Source: Fibrobacter succinogenes (lineage in GTDB: Bacteria > Fibrobacterota > Fibrobacteria > Fibrobacterales > Fibrobacteraceae). From it: 64,000 bases of DNA. Where the stretch lies: positions 1 to 64,000 of the forward strand of contig CADCDO010000007.1 of the NCBI GenBank assembly GCA_902800345.1, in the 5' to 3' direction. The position numbers and the translations under genes were made by a program. Shown here piece after piece: positions 51,540-60,057 of this stretch (position 1 is its first letter; each line of letters starts with the position of its first letter). The notes under the pieces were generated by a model, which did no database searches, was not told the DNA's origin, and saw only the letters and a program-made list of their open reading frames with translations.

Positions 51540-52550
51540 CTACGTTCTACGTTTCAAGATTTCTTCTTGCGGAATGCCAGAAATAACGGCAATCTTTTCA
51601 ACAGGAATATCGTTGGCAAGCATGGCATCGACCATTTGGAGTTTGGTTTCCTTTTCAGCAGCCTTTCGACTTTCTTCTATACCTTTTTTTCGCCCTTCTT
51701 CCAAGCCTTCTTTTCGCCCTTTTTCCAAGCCCTCCTTTCGACCTTCTTCTTCACCTTTTATTTTCGCATAAGCGAAACAACAGGCAAGTTCTTCTTTTGT
51801 AGTCATTTCTCTCTCCGCTTCGGTTAAGGTTGTTTTGTCCAGATTTTCGATTTTGATGCGGCTCAAGGCTTCGTTGACAATGTCGTTCCCGAAATCGGGG
51901 AGAGGCTTGCCTTCATGCGCATGCTTGAGCACGTAGAGCCAAATATCAACGGGGTCTTTCACTTCGTCTGCGGTCTTGTTGAATCTCGGCAGATTAATCA
52001 TAATATACTTATTTTTCGGGAATATCGTTTCGGTCTCTCCTTTGCTCAGCGATTCCTTGCTGTAGATGGCCCATTCGTCAATGTAATTTCCCTTTGTTTG
52101 CGGTAATTCAAAATTGCAAATCCAGATGGAAATGCATTCTGGGATCTCGTACCGCTTGCCCTCCTTTTCTTCTTTCGTAAGCGCTTTGAATTCTTCTGTT
52201 TCCTCCATTTCCTGTTTGCCCTTGATAATCAGGAAGGCTTTATATAGTACGGTTCGGTCGATAAAGAATCCATGGTCGGCTTTTTGCATTTCGATATTGA
52301 GAAAACGGTTGTTTTCCGTAGTTGCAAAAGCATCCAAGGAAATTTTACGTTCTTTGGGAACCATGAAACGAATCGCTTCATCGAACGAGTATTTCAAATT
52401 CTTGATTTGGTCGTCGCCTTTCAGGTGCAAGATTCCGTCAACAAAGTCCTTGATGGCATCCTTGCTGGCGAACAGGTTCTTGAATCCGGTATCGGTTCTC
52501 GGGTCGATGTATGTTTTGCCTTTCAGTTTTTCAGGAATAGATTGATTCAT
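51540..52550 (-). CDS. Rpn/PD-(D/E)XK-family transposase-like nuclease
   Basis: The 336-residue protein matches the PD-(D/E)XK nuclease family transposase / Rpn group: YIDPRTDTGFKNLFA at the start, then SLDAFATTENNRFLNIEMQKA giving the D...ExQ nuclease core (an Rpn variant of ExK), and the VLYKAFLI segment. The C-terminus carries tandem EGRKEGLE-type repeats (about 270-296) and a short helix-turn-helix-like end (VEKIAVISGIPQEEIL). Such proteins promote recombination and vary at their C-terminal repeats. GGAGGG precedes the ATG. No terminal repeats or flanking insertion-sequence ends are visible. Confidence 0.8.
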   Translation of the reverse strand: MNQSIPEKLKGKTYIDPRTDTGFKNLFASKDAIKDFVDGILHLKGDDQIKNLKYSFDEAIRFMVPKERKISLDAFATTENNRFLNIEMQKADHGFFIDRTVLYKAFLIIKGKQEMEETEEFKALTKEEKEGKRYEIPECISIWICNFELPQTKGNYIDEWAIYSKESLSKGETETIFPKNKYIMINLPRFNKTADEVKDPVDIWLYVLKHAHEGKPLPDFGNDIVNEALSRIKIENLDKTTLTEAEREMTTKEELACCFAYAKIKGEEEGRKEGLEKGRKEGLEEGRKKGIEESRKAAEKETKLQMVDAMLANDIPVEKIAVISGIPQEEILKRRT

Positions 52551-52753
52551 AAAAGTCCCTCCGTTAAGTTTAGAGACTTAATCTACAACGAAAAATTTTG
52601 AAAAAGCGAAACCTTGCATATTTTGCAACCAACCGATTGCAAATTCGGTTATTGTGTCAACAGTTGAATTACATGAACTTACGAAGACTCATAAAAAAGG
52701 TATATTCAAAAGCAAGTTTTATAGGAGCTCTTTTTAAGCGGGGTTAAAACAAA

Positions 52754-53233
52754 ATGAAGATAAGCTATATCATTCTATTCACAATCGTTCTTTTGCTTAC
52801 ATTTTGTTCTTCAAATGAATCCCGATGGATTGATTTAGGAAACGGACGATTTGTCAACCTTGCCCGAACTTCATCAATAAGCGTCAGAGGAGTTGCGATT
52901 CTAAAAGACAGTTCGTCATATACTGACACCCAGAGAGATTCACTACTGTTCGATGGTTTTATAGATCCTTCGAATTTCGGTTTAGACTTTAAATGTAGTG
53001 ACACTACAATCCATAGCCGCGACAGCATTATCGGCAAGTTAATCATTTATTTCGACTCAATTGAGTATGAATACCTCCATAGCAGAAAAAAAGACTCCGA
53101 AAATTCCTGTCGAGCATTAGAAGCAGAATTGAGTGGAATATTTTTAAGGCAGGAATTGGATAGAGTATTAAAGCCCAAATCTTTTCTTGAACGATGCTTA
53201 ACTATTTTTGAAGACGACTACATCCGTTTTTAA
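52754..53233 (+). CDS. Small putative lipoprotein
   Basis: The 159-residue protein starts with a lipoprotein-like signal (hydrophobic 4-17, LTFC with Cys18). The remainder is mixed, with a Ser/Asp-rich middle and an acidic C-terminal helix; no family is recognised. Similar 26-base segments lie just before the gene (52725-52750) and after it (53293-53318), matching at 22 positions, which suggests duplication or insertion of the cassette. Confidence 0.55.
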   Translation: MKISYIILFTIVLLLTFCSSNESRWIDLGNGRFVNLARTSSISVRGVAILKDSSSYTDTQRDSLLFDGFIDPSNFGLDFKCSDTTIHSRDSIIGKLIIYFDSIEYEYLHSRKKDSENSCRALEAELSGIFLRQELDRVLKPKSFLERCLTIFEDDYIRF

Positions 53234-53322
53234 GCTCTCTTCACACCTGTATTCTTTTCAACGGTGTCGAGGCTCTGCTTTAGGTCTTATCAGAGTTCTT
53301 CTTAAGCGGTGGTAAAACGCGA

Positions 53323-53338
53323 GGGGGAAACCTCCCCC
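53323..53338 (-). terminator. Candidate terminator of the AAA ATPase gene
   Basis: A 5-bp G/C-only stem (GGGGG/CCCCC) with a six-base loop lies directly after the stop codon on the minus strand, followed by TCGCGTTTTACC. Confidence 0.5.
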
Positions 53339-53340
53339 AT

Positions 53341-54462
53341 CTACCTCTGTTTCAACCAATATGCGAAAAAATAATCCGACAGGCGATAGGTTCCGTTTTC
53401 TTCCGCAAGCACAAGCTTGTTTTTCAGACCCTTCAAGGACGCTTGCACACTACTTGGCGAGGAAAGTCCATACTTGGCAACGAATGCACCCGAAGTCACT
53501 TCACGGGCAACACCTTCCTGTGCGATGGCAAGTAAAAGCATTTTCTGTTTTGAGGAGAACATCGCAAACATATCCTTATATTGCATTTCCTGCATAAGAA
53601 TGATATTTTGCAAAGCAACGTCTAAAAATTCCTGCGGACAAACACCATTTTCAGGAGTCAATGCGAACAGTTCGTTCATCAGCATCTGGACAAACCAAGT
53701 CGTACCATCGAAAAGCGAATAAGCCTCTCGAACAACGTCATCTTCAACCGCCTTGCCTTTCAATGCGAACATTCTCTTAGCAAATTCACAATAGACATCT
53801 ACTGGTATAGCATCCAAATTCATTGAAATCGCACTTTGGTAAAATGGTTTATTGCGAGAATAGAACATTTCATTCAAGAGGTGTTGTCGCGAGCCCGCAA
53901 AAATGAAGCGAGTATTGTTGCACTGCTGAATTTTCGTGCGAAGAAGAGCCTCTACACTTGTATCCTCATATTCCACAATTTGCTGGAACTCGTCGATGGC
54001 AACAATGCACGGACGCTTTTCGGATTCCAAATAATCAAAAATTTCGTCAAGGGTCTTTTGCGGAGTCTTAATTTCTCCGAGCTTGAGTTCAAACGAAGGT
54101 TCACCCGTATTGGAATCTAGTTTAAACGCGAATCGCAACGTCGAAACGATTTCAAAAAAACGTTCGTACCATTTCTTTTGTTGAGCCTGTTCTTTTTGGA
54201 CGGCCTTGCTAAACTCGTAGATAAATTCTTCTATGGATTTTGTAGCGTAAATATCAACAAAGAACGTAGCGTAGTTTTTCTTTATTTTAGACTGCTTGAA
54301 AAGATGATGAATCAACCCTGACTTGCCGAGCCTACGGGGACTCGACAAAACGACGTTTCTGCCGTTCGCAACATGCTTCTGCAAAAGTTCAACTTCTGCT
54401 TCGCGGTCGCAGAAAAGTTCTATAGGGATGTCGGCCCCAATGACAAAGGGATTGTTATCCAT
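53341..54462 (-). CDS. AAA/ATPase_2-type ATPase with winged-helix C-terminus
   Basis: From ATG 54462, which follows a perfect GGAGGTGAAT site, the product is 373 residues. Walker A is SSPRRLGKSG (about residues 37-46) and Walker B is CIVAIDEFQQI (about 142-152), followed by the FIFAGSRQHLL sensor segment. The C-terminus (about 305-370) is a winged helix ending SDYFFAYWLKQR, as in archaeal-ATPase/DUF234-like proteins. The frame stays open upstream, but that part is a translated AT tract. These ATPases are common in Bacteroidetes and Fibrobacter; the cellular role is not established. Confidence 0.8.
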   Translation of the reverse strand: MDNNPFVIGADIPIELFCDREAEVELLQKHVANGRNVVLSSPRRLGKSGLIHHLFKQSKIKKNYATFFVDIYATKSIEEFIYEFSKAVQKEQAQQKKWYERFFEIVSTLRFAFKLDSNTGEPSFELKLGEIKTPQKTLDEIFDYLESEKRPCIVAIDEFQQIVEYEDTSVEALLRTKIQQCNNTRFIFAGSRQHLLNEMFYSRNKPFYQSAISMNLDAIPVDVYCEFAKRMFALKGKAVEDDVVREAYSLFDGTTWFVQMLMNELFALTPENGVCPQEFLDVALQNIILMQEMQYKDMFAMFSSKQKMLLLAIAQEGVAREVTSGAFVAKYGLSSPSSVQASLKGLKNKLVLAEENGTYRLSDYFFAYWLKQR

Positions 54463-54790
54463 ATTCACCTCCAGATATTCAATAATATAATAATTATTTT
54501 TTAAATAATCATAATTATAATTATTATATTTATAATAATTACTTTTATAATAACCAAAATAAATGGCGCAGTCCGTCATTTTTTTGGCATGGTTCTTGCA
54601 TATATAGGTGCGAAAATAAGGCGGAACCGCCATTCTGTTTCATTTTGAAACAAGAATATGGCATAACCGCTTAAAAATTTAACAGTAACGCACCCGCGAA
54701 CGCGACGTCGTTTACCTCAAAGGGGCAAAGCCCCGACCTCAAAGCGTAGCGACCCCAAAGCACGAAGTGCGACCTAAACAGGAGATTAAA
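54463..54790. other. Intergenic region with AT tract and htpG leader repeats
   Basis: It holds a highly repetitive ATAATTAT-type tract (54482-54550) upstream of the ATPase gene and the CCTCAAAG-hairpin-CGA array before htpG. No gene was seen. Confidence 0.6.
54715..54778 (+). repeat. Three CCTCAAAG-hairpin-CGA modules in the htpG leader
   Basis: The modules are contiguous: 54715-54736 (CCTCAAA, palindrome GGGGCAAAGCCCC, GA), 54737-54752 (CCTCAAAGCGTAGCGA), 54753-54772 (CCCCAAA, palindrome GCACGAAGTGC, GA), then CCTAAA and the AGGAG ribosome binding site. Each unit has a different mini-palindrome between constant ends. Confidence 0.65.
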
Positions 54791-56677
54791 ATGGCAACAG
54801 AAAAGATGGAGTTCCAGACCGAAGTTCGCGACATGCTGAACTTGATGATCAATTCCCTTTACAGCAACAAGGAAATCTTCCTGCGCGAGCTCGTTTCGAA
54901 CGCGGCGGACGCACTGGACAAGCGCCGTTTCCTCTCGCTTTCAAACGCCGACCTGCTCCCGATGGGCACTCAGCTCCGCATCGACATCTCGGTGAATAAG
55001 GAAGGCAAGCGCATCGTTGTCGAAGACAACGGTATCGGCATGAACAAGGAAGACCTGATCAACTGCCTCGGCACCATCGCCCGTAGCGGCACCAAGAATT
55101 TCATCAAGAATTTGAAGGAAGGCGACAAGGGCAGCGTCGATCTCATCGGCCAGTTCGGTGTGGGTTTCTACTCCGTGTTCATGGTCGCAAAGAAGGTCGA
55201 AGTCCTCACGCTCAAGGCCGGCGAAAAGCAGGGTTACCTGTGGGCCTCCGAAGGCACGGGCGATTTCGAGATTTCCGAAGCGCCGCTCGACAAGGTGGGC
55301 ACCAAGATTACGCTTTACCTCAAGGACGACGAAGACGCCGAAGACTTCGCCAGCGAATGGAAAATCAAGGACATCGTCCAGAAGTACAGCGGCTTCGTGA
55401 GCTACGGCATCTACTTCCACCCGGAGCCGACCAAGAACGACAAGGGTGAACTCGAAGAAAAGCCCGAAGAACGCCTGAACGAAAAGCAGGCCTTGTGGCG
55501 CCAGAGCGAAAAGGAAGTCACCGAAGAACAGTACAAGGATTTCTACAACGTCATCAGCCACGAAGCCGACGAACCGGCCGCATGGAGCCACAGCCACGCT
55601 GAAGGTTCCCAGGAATTCTGGAGCCTTGTGTACATTCCGTCCAAGGCTCCGTTCAACATCTGGCACAACGACGCATTGCACGGCCTCAAGCTCTACGTGA
55701 AGAAGGTCTTTATCATGGACGACTGCAAGGACTTGCTGCCGCCTTGGCTCCGCTTTGTGCGCGGCGTGGTGGACAGCGAAGACTTGCCGCTGAACGTGTC
55801 CCGTGAAATCTTGCAGAACAACAAGATTATCACCAACATCCGCAAGCACGTCATCAAGAAGGTGCTCGACACCTTGCAGAACATGGCCGACAAGGATACC
55901 GCGAAGTATAACGCCTGGTGGCGCGAACTCGGCATGGTGTTGAAGGAAGGCTTCTACATGAACTGGGAACATCTTGACGAACTCAAGAAGTTGCTCCGTT
56001 TCGAAAGCACCAAGACCGAAGGCGACGCTCTCGTGGGTCTCGACGAATACGTGAAGCGCATGCCGGAAGGCCAGAAGGAAATCTACTACCTCATCGGCGA
56101 CAAGAATGCCGTGAAGTCTAACCCGATGCTCGAAGCCTTCAAGGCAAAGGGCTACGAAGTGTTGCTCATGAGCGACGGCATCGACGAGTTCATGATGTCT
56201 AGCCTCACCGAATTCGGCGACAAGAAGTTCCACGACATCGCCCGCGGCGACGTGGACTTCGAAAAGACCGAAGACGAAAAGAAGGCTGAAGAAGAAAACA
56301 AGGGCATTTTCAAGGGCCTCTGCGAAGACTTGCAGAAGATTCTTGACGAAGACATCAAGGAAGTCCGCGTGTCCAGCCGCCTCAAGGACAGCCCCTGCTG
56401 CCTAGTGACCAGCGAAGATGCGATGAGCGCCCAGATGGAACGCATGATGAAGGCGATGGGCCAGAAGAACTTGCCAAAGAGCAAGCGCATTCTGGAAATC
56501 AACCCGACGCACCCGATTTGCGAAATGCTCAAGAAGAAGGCCGAAGCGAAGGAAGATCTGGGCGACTGGCCGAAGGCCCTCTACGGTCAGGCTCTGCTTG
56601 CCGAAGGTTCTCCGCTCCCGAACCCGGCGGAATATGTTTCCGCAATCACGAAGTTACTGACTGCCAGCGTGAAGTGA
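54791..56677 (+). CDS. htpG: Chaperone HtpG (Hsp90)
   Basis: HtpG is the bacterial Hsp90 ATPase that assists late folding steps. The 628-residue product has the N-terminal GHKL ATP-binding domain: LRELVSNAADALDK (N1 box), VEDNGIGM (DxGxG), GQFGVGFYSVFMVA, and GTKITLYLK. The middle domain has NVSREILQN with the catalytic-loop Arg, and the C-terminal dimerisation domain ends near VSAITKLLTA. ATG at 54791 has AGGAG ten bases upstream; the earlier in-frame GTG only adds repeat-derived codons. Length is normal. Confidence 0.96.
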   Translation: MATEKMEFQTEVRDMLNLMINSLYSNKEIFLRELVSNAADALDKRRFLSLSNADLLPMGTQLRIDISVNKEGKRIVVEDNGIGMNKEDLINCLGTIARSGTKNFIKNLKEGDKGSVDLIGQFGVGFYSVFMVAKKVEVLTLKAGEKQGYLWASEGTGDFEISEAPLDKVGTKITLYLKDDEDAEDFASEWKIKDIVQKYSGFVSYGIYFHPEPTKNDKGELEEKPEERLNEKQALWRQSEKEVTEEQYKDFYNVISHEADEPAAWSHSHAEGSQEFWSLVYIPSKAPFNIWHNDALHGLKLYVKKVFIMDDCKDLLPPWLRFVRGVVDSEDLPLNVSREILQNNKIITNIRKHVIKKVLDTLQNMADKDTAKYNAWWRELGMVLKEGFYMNWEHLDELKKLLRFESTKTEGDALVGLDEYVKRMPEGQKEIYYLIGDKNAVKSNPMLEAFKAKGYEVLLMSDGIDEFMMSSLTEFGDKKFHDIARGDVDFEKTEDEKKAEEENKGIFKGLCEDLQKILDEDIKEVRVSSRLKDSPCCLVTSEDAMSAQMERMMKAMGQKNLPKSKRILEINPTHPICEMLKKKAEAKEDLGDWPKALYGQALLAEGSPLPNPAEYVSAITKLLTASVK

Positions 56678-56686
56678 CGCCTTTGG

Positions 56687-56816
56687 CGTCATCCTGAGCG
56701 ACTACGGGTCGCGAAGGATCCAGTCAGAAAAAAAACACTGGATTCTTCGGGCCAAAGCCCTCAGAATGACGAATTGTCAGTGTCATCCTGAGGGGCAAAG
56801 CCCCGAAGGATCCAGT
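56687..56816. repeat. Three-unit BIME-like element of the TCATCCTGAG...GAAGGATCCAGT family
   Basis: Unit 1 (56687-56724) reads CGTCATCCTGAGCG to CGCGAAGGATCCAGT. Unit 2 (56737-56771) is inverted (ACTGGATTCTTCGG to TCAGAATGACG), and unit 3 (56781-56816) is direct again with an internal GGGGCAAAGCCCC palindrome. Adjacent units can pair over their whole length as long hairpins. The same family occurs at 59901-59940. Confidence 0.75.
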
Positions 56817-56830
56817 AACACTTTTCATAC

Positions 56831-56861
56831 AAAAAGACTGCGATTCACTCGCGGCCTTTTT
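56831..56861. terminator. Terminator between convergent htpG and FISUMP gene
   Basis: AAAAAGACTGCGA pairs imperfectly with TCGCGGCCTTTTTT around TTCAC, with A-run and T-run on the two sides, suitable for both directions. Confidence 0.75.
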
Positions 56862-56880
56862 TAATTCCGTAACGCTCGCT

Positions 56881-57627
56881 TTATTCGTCGTCTTTTACGC
56901 AACGAACTGAATGCCAGTCGTCCTTTTTGCCGTGGTCCAGATACCCACCATCGGCGTTGTAGTACCCACTGCCGTCGCTCAAGTGCATGCGCTGAACGCC
57001 TTCGTAGTTATCCGTAGAACTCCAGAAGTACGCGTCCTCGCCCTCACAGTGGCCAATCCCATAAAAGTCCCCATAGCCAGCTGGCAACGCCGAAAACGAG
57101 AAATCATCCGTGCCGTTGGCATCATTATCCCACTCGGACGAGGACTTGAGTTTTATTCCAGCAGTTGATTTTCCACCAACAGCGCTGAACAAAGAGCTCC
57201 ACTCCCCTAGTGTCGGCAGATGCCAGCCTTTGGGGCAAACTCCACGCACCGGGTAGGTCGGCGAGCATTTCTTTCCATTGCCGCATCCCTTGCTGTTCAC
57301 ACTCCATACGCCCGCACTGTCCATGGCCGCACTCCACAAGTAAAGGCGTCCATATTTTTCGCAATACTTCAAATTGTCACATAAACTGCTGGAATCCCGC
57401 TTTTCAGTAGGTTGCAAATAGGCATAATTCAAATTTTCCGCCATCCAGACCTGATCTCCGATTTTCACGGTCTTATAGGTTTTGTTGTCGCGAGGGTCCG
57501 TCACGGTGTTGTTTTTCTCGTCGTATATGGCCATGGTGTCGTGTACACTTGCCGACGTAGAATCGTCACCTCCGCATGCAGCGAACAGAAATGCGGACAT
57601 GGCACATATTGCGAATATCTTTTTCAT
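56881..57627 (-). CDS. FISUMP-domain lipoprotein, one domain
   Basis: From ATG 57627 (GGAGG five bases upstream) the product is 248 residues. A lipoprotein signal with lipobox LFAAC is followed by one FISUMP domain (about 28-248): YDEKNNTVTDPRDNKTYKTVKIGDQ, WMAENLNYAY, GRLYLWSAAMDSAG, CPKGWHLP and a terminal SVRCVKD. The usual Ser-rich linker is almost absent. It is the most compact of the four family members here and lies directly downstream of the three-domain gene (22-base gap), so they are probably co-transcribed. Confidence 0.9.
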   Translation of the reverse strand: MKKIFAICAMSAFLFAACGGDDSTSASVHDTMAIYDEKNNTVTDPRDNKTYKTVKIGDQVWMAENLNYAYLQPTEKRDSSSLCDNLKYCEKYGRLYLWSAAMDSAGVWSVNSKGCGNGKKCSPTYPVRGVCPKGWHLPTLGEWSSLFSAVGGKSTAGIKLKSSSEWDNDANGTDDFSFSALPAGYGDFYGIGHCEGEDAYFWSSTDNYEGVQRMHLSDGSGYYNADGGYLDHGKKDDWHSVRCVKDDE

Positions 57628-57649
57628 CAAATCCTCCAAGAATAAATTA

Positions 57650-59953
57650 TTAGTCCTTGACGCAGCGGACTGGATATGCAAAGTCCTTGACCATGTCGGT
57701 CATTAACACATCATCTCTATCATATACGAATATTATGGTCGTCGCAGCAGATTCATAAAGCCCTGTAGATGTCCAAATGTATGTCCACAAATCATCTTCC
57801 GTGTCATATCTAGATTCGGTGGGCAAAACCGAGAACGCGTAGTCATCCGTTCCCGGTTTTGCATCATCATCATTATCATACCAGCCACTTGTTGATTTCA
57901 GCACCTTGCCACCCATCAACTCGCCTCCGACTGCCGCAAATAAAATTTCATATTCTTCACTGGTCGGCAAATGCCACCCTTCGGGGCATACCCCACGTAC
58001 AGGGTAAGTCGGCGTACATATATTGCCCATGCCGCAATCCTTGCCATTCGAGCTCCACTCGCCTACACTATCCATAGCAGCAGACCAAAAGTAGAAGCGG
58101 CCATGTTTTGCACACTTGCTAGGATCGTTATTAAAGCAAAGACTGCCTTCCGCATCAAAGTTCAGATTTTCAGCCATCCACCATTGCTTATCAATTTTCA
58201 CGGTCTTGTAAGTTTGTTTGTCGCGGGAGTCCGTTAGCGTGCCATATTCACATTCATCTTTAGTTTCAGTTTTGCAGGCTTTCGCCGTAGGCTCTGTAAC
58301 CGAAGGCTTTGGCTCGACATCCATCACGCAACGGACAGAATAACCGTAGTCTGCGTCTCTGGAGCGGATATCCGCGTTATCATACTGACCCTGAAAATAC
58401 ACGCATCCACTACTGTTTTCATATTCATCAGAGGTCCAAAAGAACGCTTGATAACCCACCTCCCAATAATAGTTTGAGACCCAGTCCCTGAAACCTGCAG
58501 GAAGCACGGAAAAACCGAAAGCATCCGTCGCCTCGCCACTGGAGATCCAGTCACTCGTCTTGAGTGTTATGCCAGCGACTTTTTCGCCCCCCACTGAGTC
58601 AATCAAGGTTTTCCATTCCGCTGTGGAAGGCAGATGCCATCCCTTGGGACAAGCGTCCGCAGCTGCATCCCATACATATAAGCGCCCAAACTTATCGCAA
58701 TTATCTTTTGAATTATTGTAACAATAGCAATAATCGTTTTTGTATTTTGCCTCTCTTCTGTAATTCAGATTCTGGGCCATCCACCACTGGTCACCGATTT
58801 TCACAGTCTTGTAAGTTTGTCCGTCGCGGTCATCCACCAGCTCGCCATACTCGCAATTATCTTCGGTTGAAGTTTTGCAGCCTTTTGGCACAGCCACAGA
58901 GCTCTCCGATTTCGCAGATGAAGAGGACTTCGCAGATGAAGAAGACTTTGCACTAGACGAAGACTTTGCCTTGCTACTGCTAGACTTTTCATTAGACGAA
59001 GTTCTGGAATCCAAAACGCAGCGGACGGACAATGCATTATCCATCGGCTCGCCCCCAATATCAGCCGATGCGTAACGATTATCCAAAGACATGCTGATCG
59101 CGTGATCAACCAGAATCCTATTGCCATCCAGCCTAGTCGATGATTCAATATCTTCCGTAGAACTCCAGAAATACGCCGCAGTCTTGTCACCAATAAAATC
59201 GTACGATTTAACATTCTGAGAGACATAACCACTAAAATCATATTCCATTCTGTAGCCTCCAGGGAGGGCAGAAAAACCATACTCATCCGTTCCGACCGTT
59301 TCTTTTTTCTCAAATTTCCAGCCGTCAACAGACTTGAGCTTTATCCCCGCATTATCGCTACCGCCGACTGTTTGGATCAAGGTTTCAAATTCGTCCTTAG
59401 AGGGCAAGTGCCAACCGCCAGGGCAAGCCTCCGTTGCAGCTTCCCACTTGTAAAGACGACCGTACTTATTGCATAAGCCAGGGTTACTATTTTGCATGTA
59501 TGAAGGATCTTCACCATAGCAATAGCTAAAGCACGAATTATAATTCAAGTTTTCCGCCATCCAGACCTGGTCGCCGATTTTCACGGTCTTGTAGGTTTTG
59601 TTGTCGCGAGGGTCCTTCATGGTGTTGTTTTTCTCGTCATATATAGCCTTGCCGCCATTCGACGTTGCACTAGAAGACTTTGCGCTTGAAGAAGATTTTT
59701 TTGTCGAAGAACTAGACTTCGCCTTGCTGCTGCTGGATTTCGAGCTGTCCTTTTTACTGCTGCTCGATTTTGCAGAACTGCCCTTGCTGCTGCTGGAATT
59801 TTTGACGGAACTGCTAGACACCGGCTCGTCTGAATCGGCGTTGCTGCCGCTATCATCGCCGCAAGCGGCGAGAAGAAATGCACAGGATATAATTGCTAGG
59901 GAGATTCTTCGACTCCACTTCGTTCCGCTCAGAATGACACTTGTATTTTTCAT
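57650..59953 (-). CDS. FISUMP-domain lipoprotein, three domains, repeat-derived N-terminus
   Basis: The 767-residue protein has a signal peptide with lipobox LLAAC (Cys about 31), a long Ser/Lys linker (about 43-97) and three FISUMP domains (about 100-315, 360-565, 575-767), separated by a second Ser-rich linker after the first. GGAGG precedes the ATG at 59953. The n-region of the signal (VILSGTKWSRRIS, residues 6-18) is encoded by a copy of the dispersed TGTCATTCTGAG...GAATCTC repeat. The first linker and domain are nearly identical in nucleotide sequence to those of the gene at 60058-61689, indicating recent duplication or gene conversion. Confidence 0.9.
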   Translation of the reverse strand: MKNTSVILSGTKWSRRISLAIISCAFLLAACGDDSGSNADSDEPVSSSSVKNSSSSKGSSAKSSSSKKDSSKSSSSKAKSSSSTKKSSSSAKSSSATSNGGKAIYDEKNNTMKDPRDNKTYKTVKIGDQVWMAENLNYNSCFSYCYGEDPSYMQNSNPGLCNKYGRLYKWEAATEACPGGWHLPSKDEFETLIQTVGGSDNAGIKLKSVDGWKFEKKETVGTDEYGFSALPGGYRMEYDFSGYVSQNVKSYDFIGDKTAAYFWSSTEDIESSTRLDGNRILVDHAISMSLDNRYASADIGGEPMDNALSVRCVLDSRTSSNEKSSSSKAKSSSSAKSSSSAKSSSSAKSESSVAVPKGCKTSTEDNCEYGELVDDRDGQTYKTVKIGDQWWMAQNLNYRREAKYKNDYCYCYNNSKDNCDKFGRLYVWDAAADACPKGWHLPSTAEWKTLIDSVGGEKVAGITLKTSDWISSGEATDAFGFSVLPAGFRDWVSNYYWEVGYQAFFWTSDEYENSSGCVYFQGQYDNADIRSRDADYGYSVRCVMDVEPKPSVTEPTAKACKTETKDECEYGTLTDSRDKQTYKTVKIDKQWWMAENLNFDAEGSLCFNNDPSKCAKHGRFYFWSAAMDSVGEWSSNGKDCGMGNICTPTYPVRGVCPEGWHLPTSEEYEILFAAVGGELMGGKVLKSTSGWYDNDDDAKPGTDDYAFSVLPTESRYDTEDDLWTYIWTSTGLYESAATTIIFVYDRDDVLMTDMVKDFAYPVRCVKD
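59901..59940 (-). repeat. Dispersed TGTCATTCTGAGCG repeat inside a coding sequence
   Basis: On the minus strand the segment reads TGTCATTCTGAGCGGAACG, then AAGTGGAGTCGAAGAATCTC. It is a member of the intergenic family at 56687-56816 but lies in frame within the signal peptide codons of the three-domain FISUMP gene. Confidence 0.7.
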
Positions 59954-60057
59954 TCAATCCTCCAAAGGATAAATTAAAAAATTATTTTAGTGCAAGAAAA
60001 AAAATCAACTTCGCCAAATTTGTTACATTCTCATAGCTCATCGCTGAATGCACACTG

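Noticed and set aside
51540-52550. Insertion sequence
   Set aside because: The gene belongs to a transposase-like nuclease family, but no terminal inverted repeats or target duplications were found around it.
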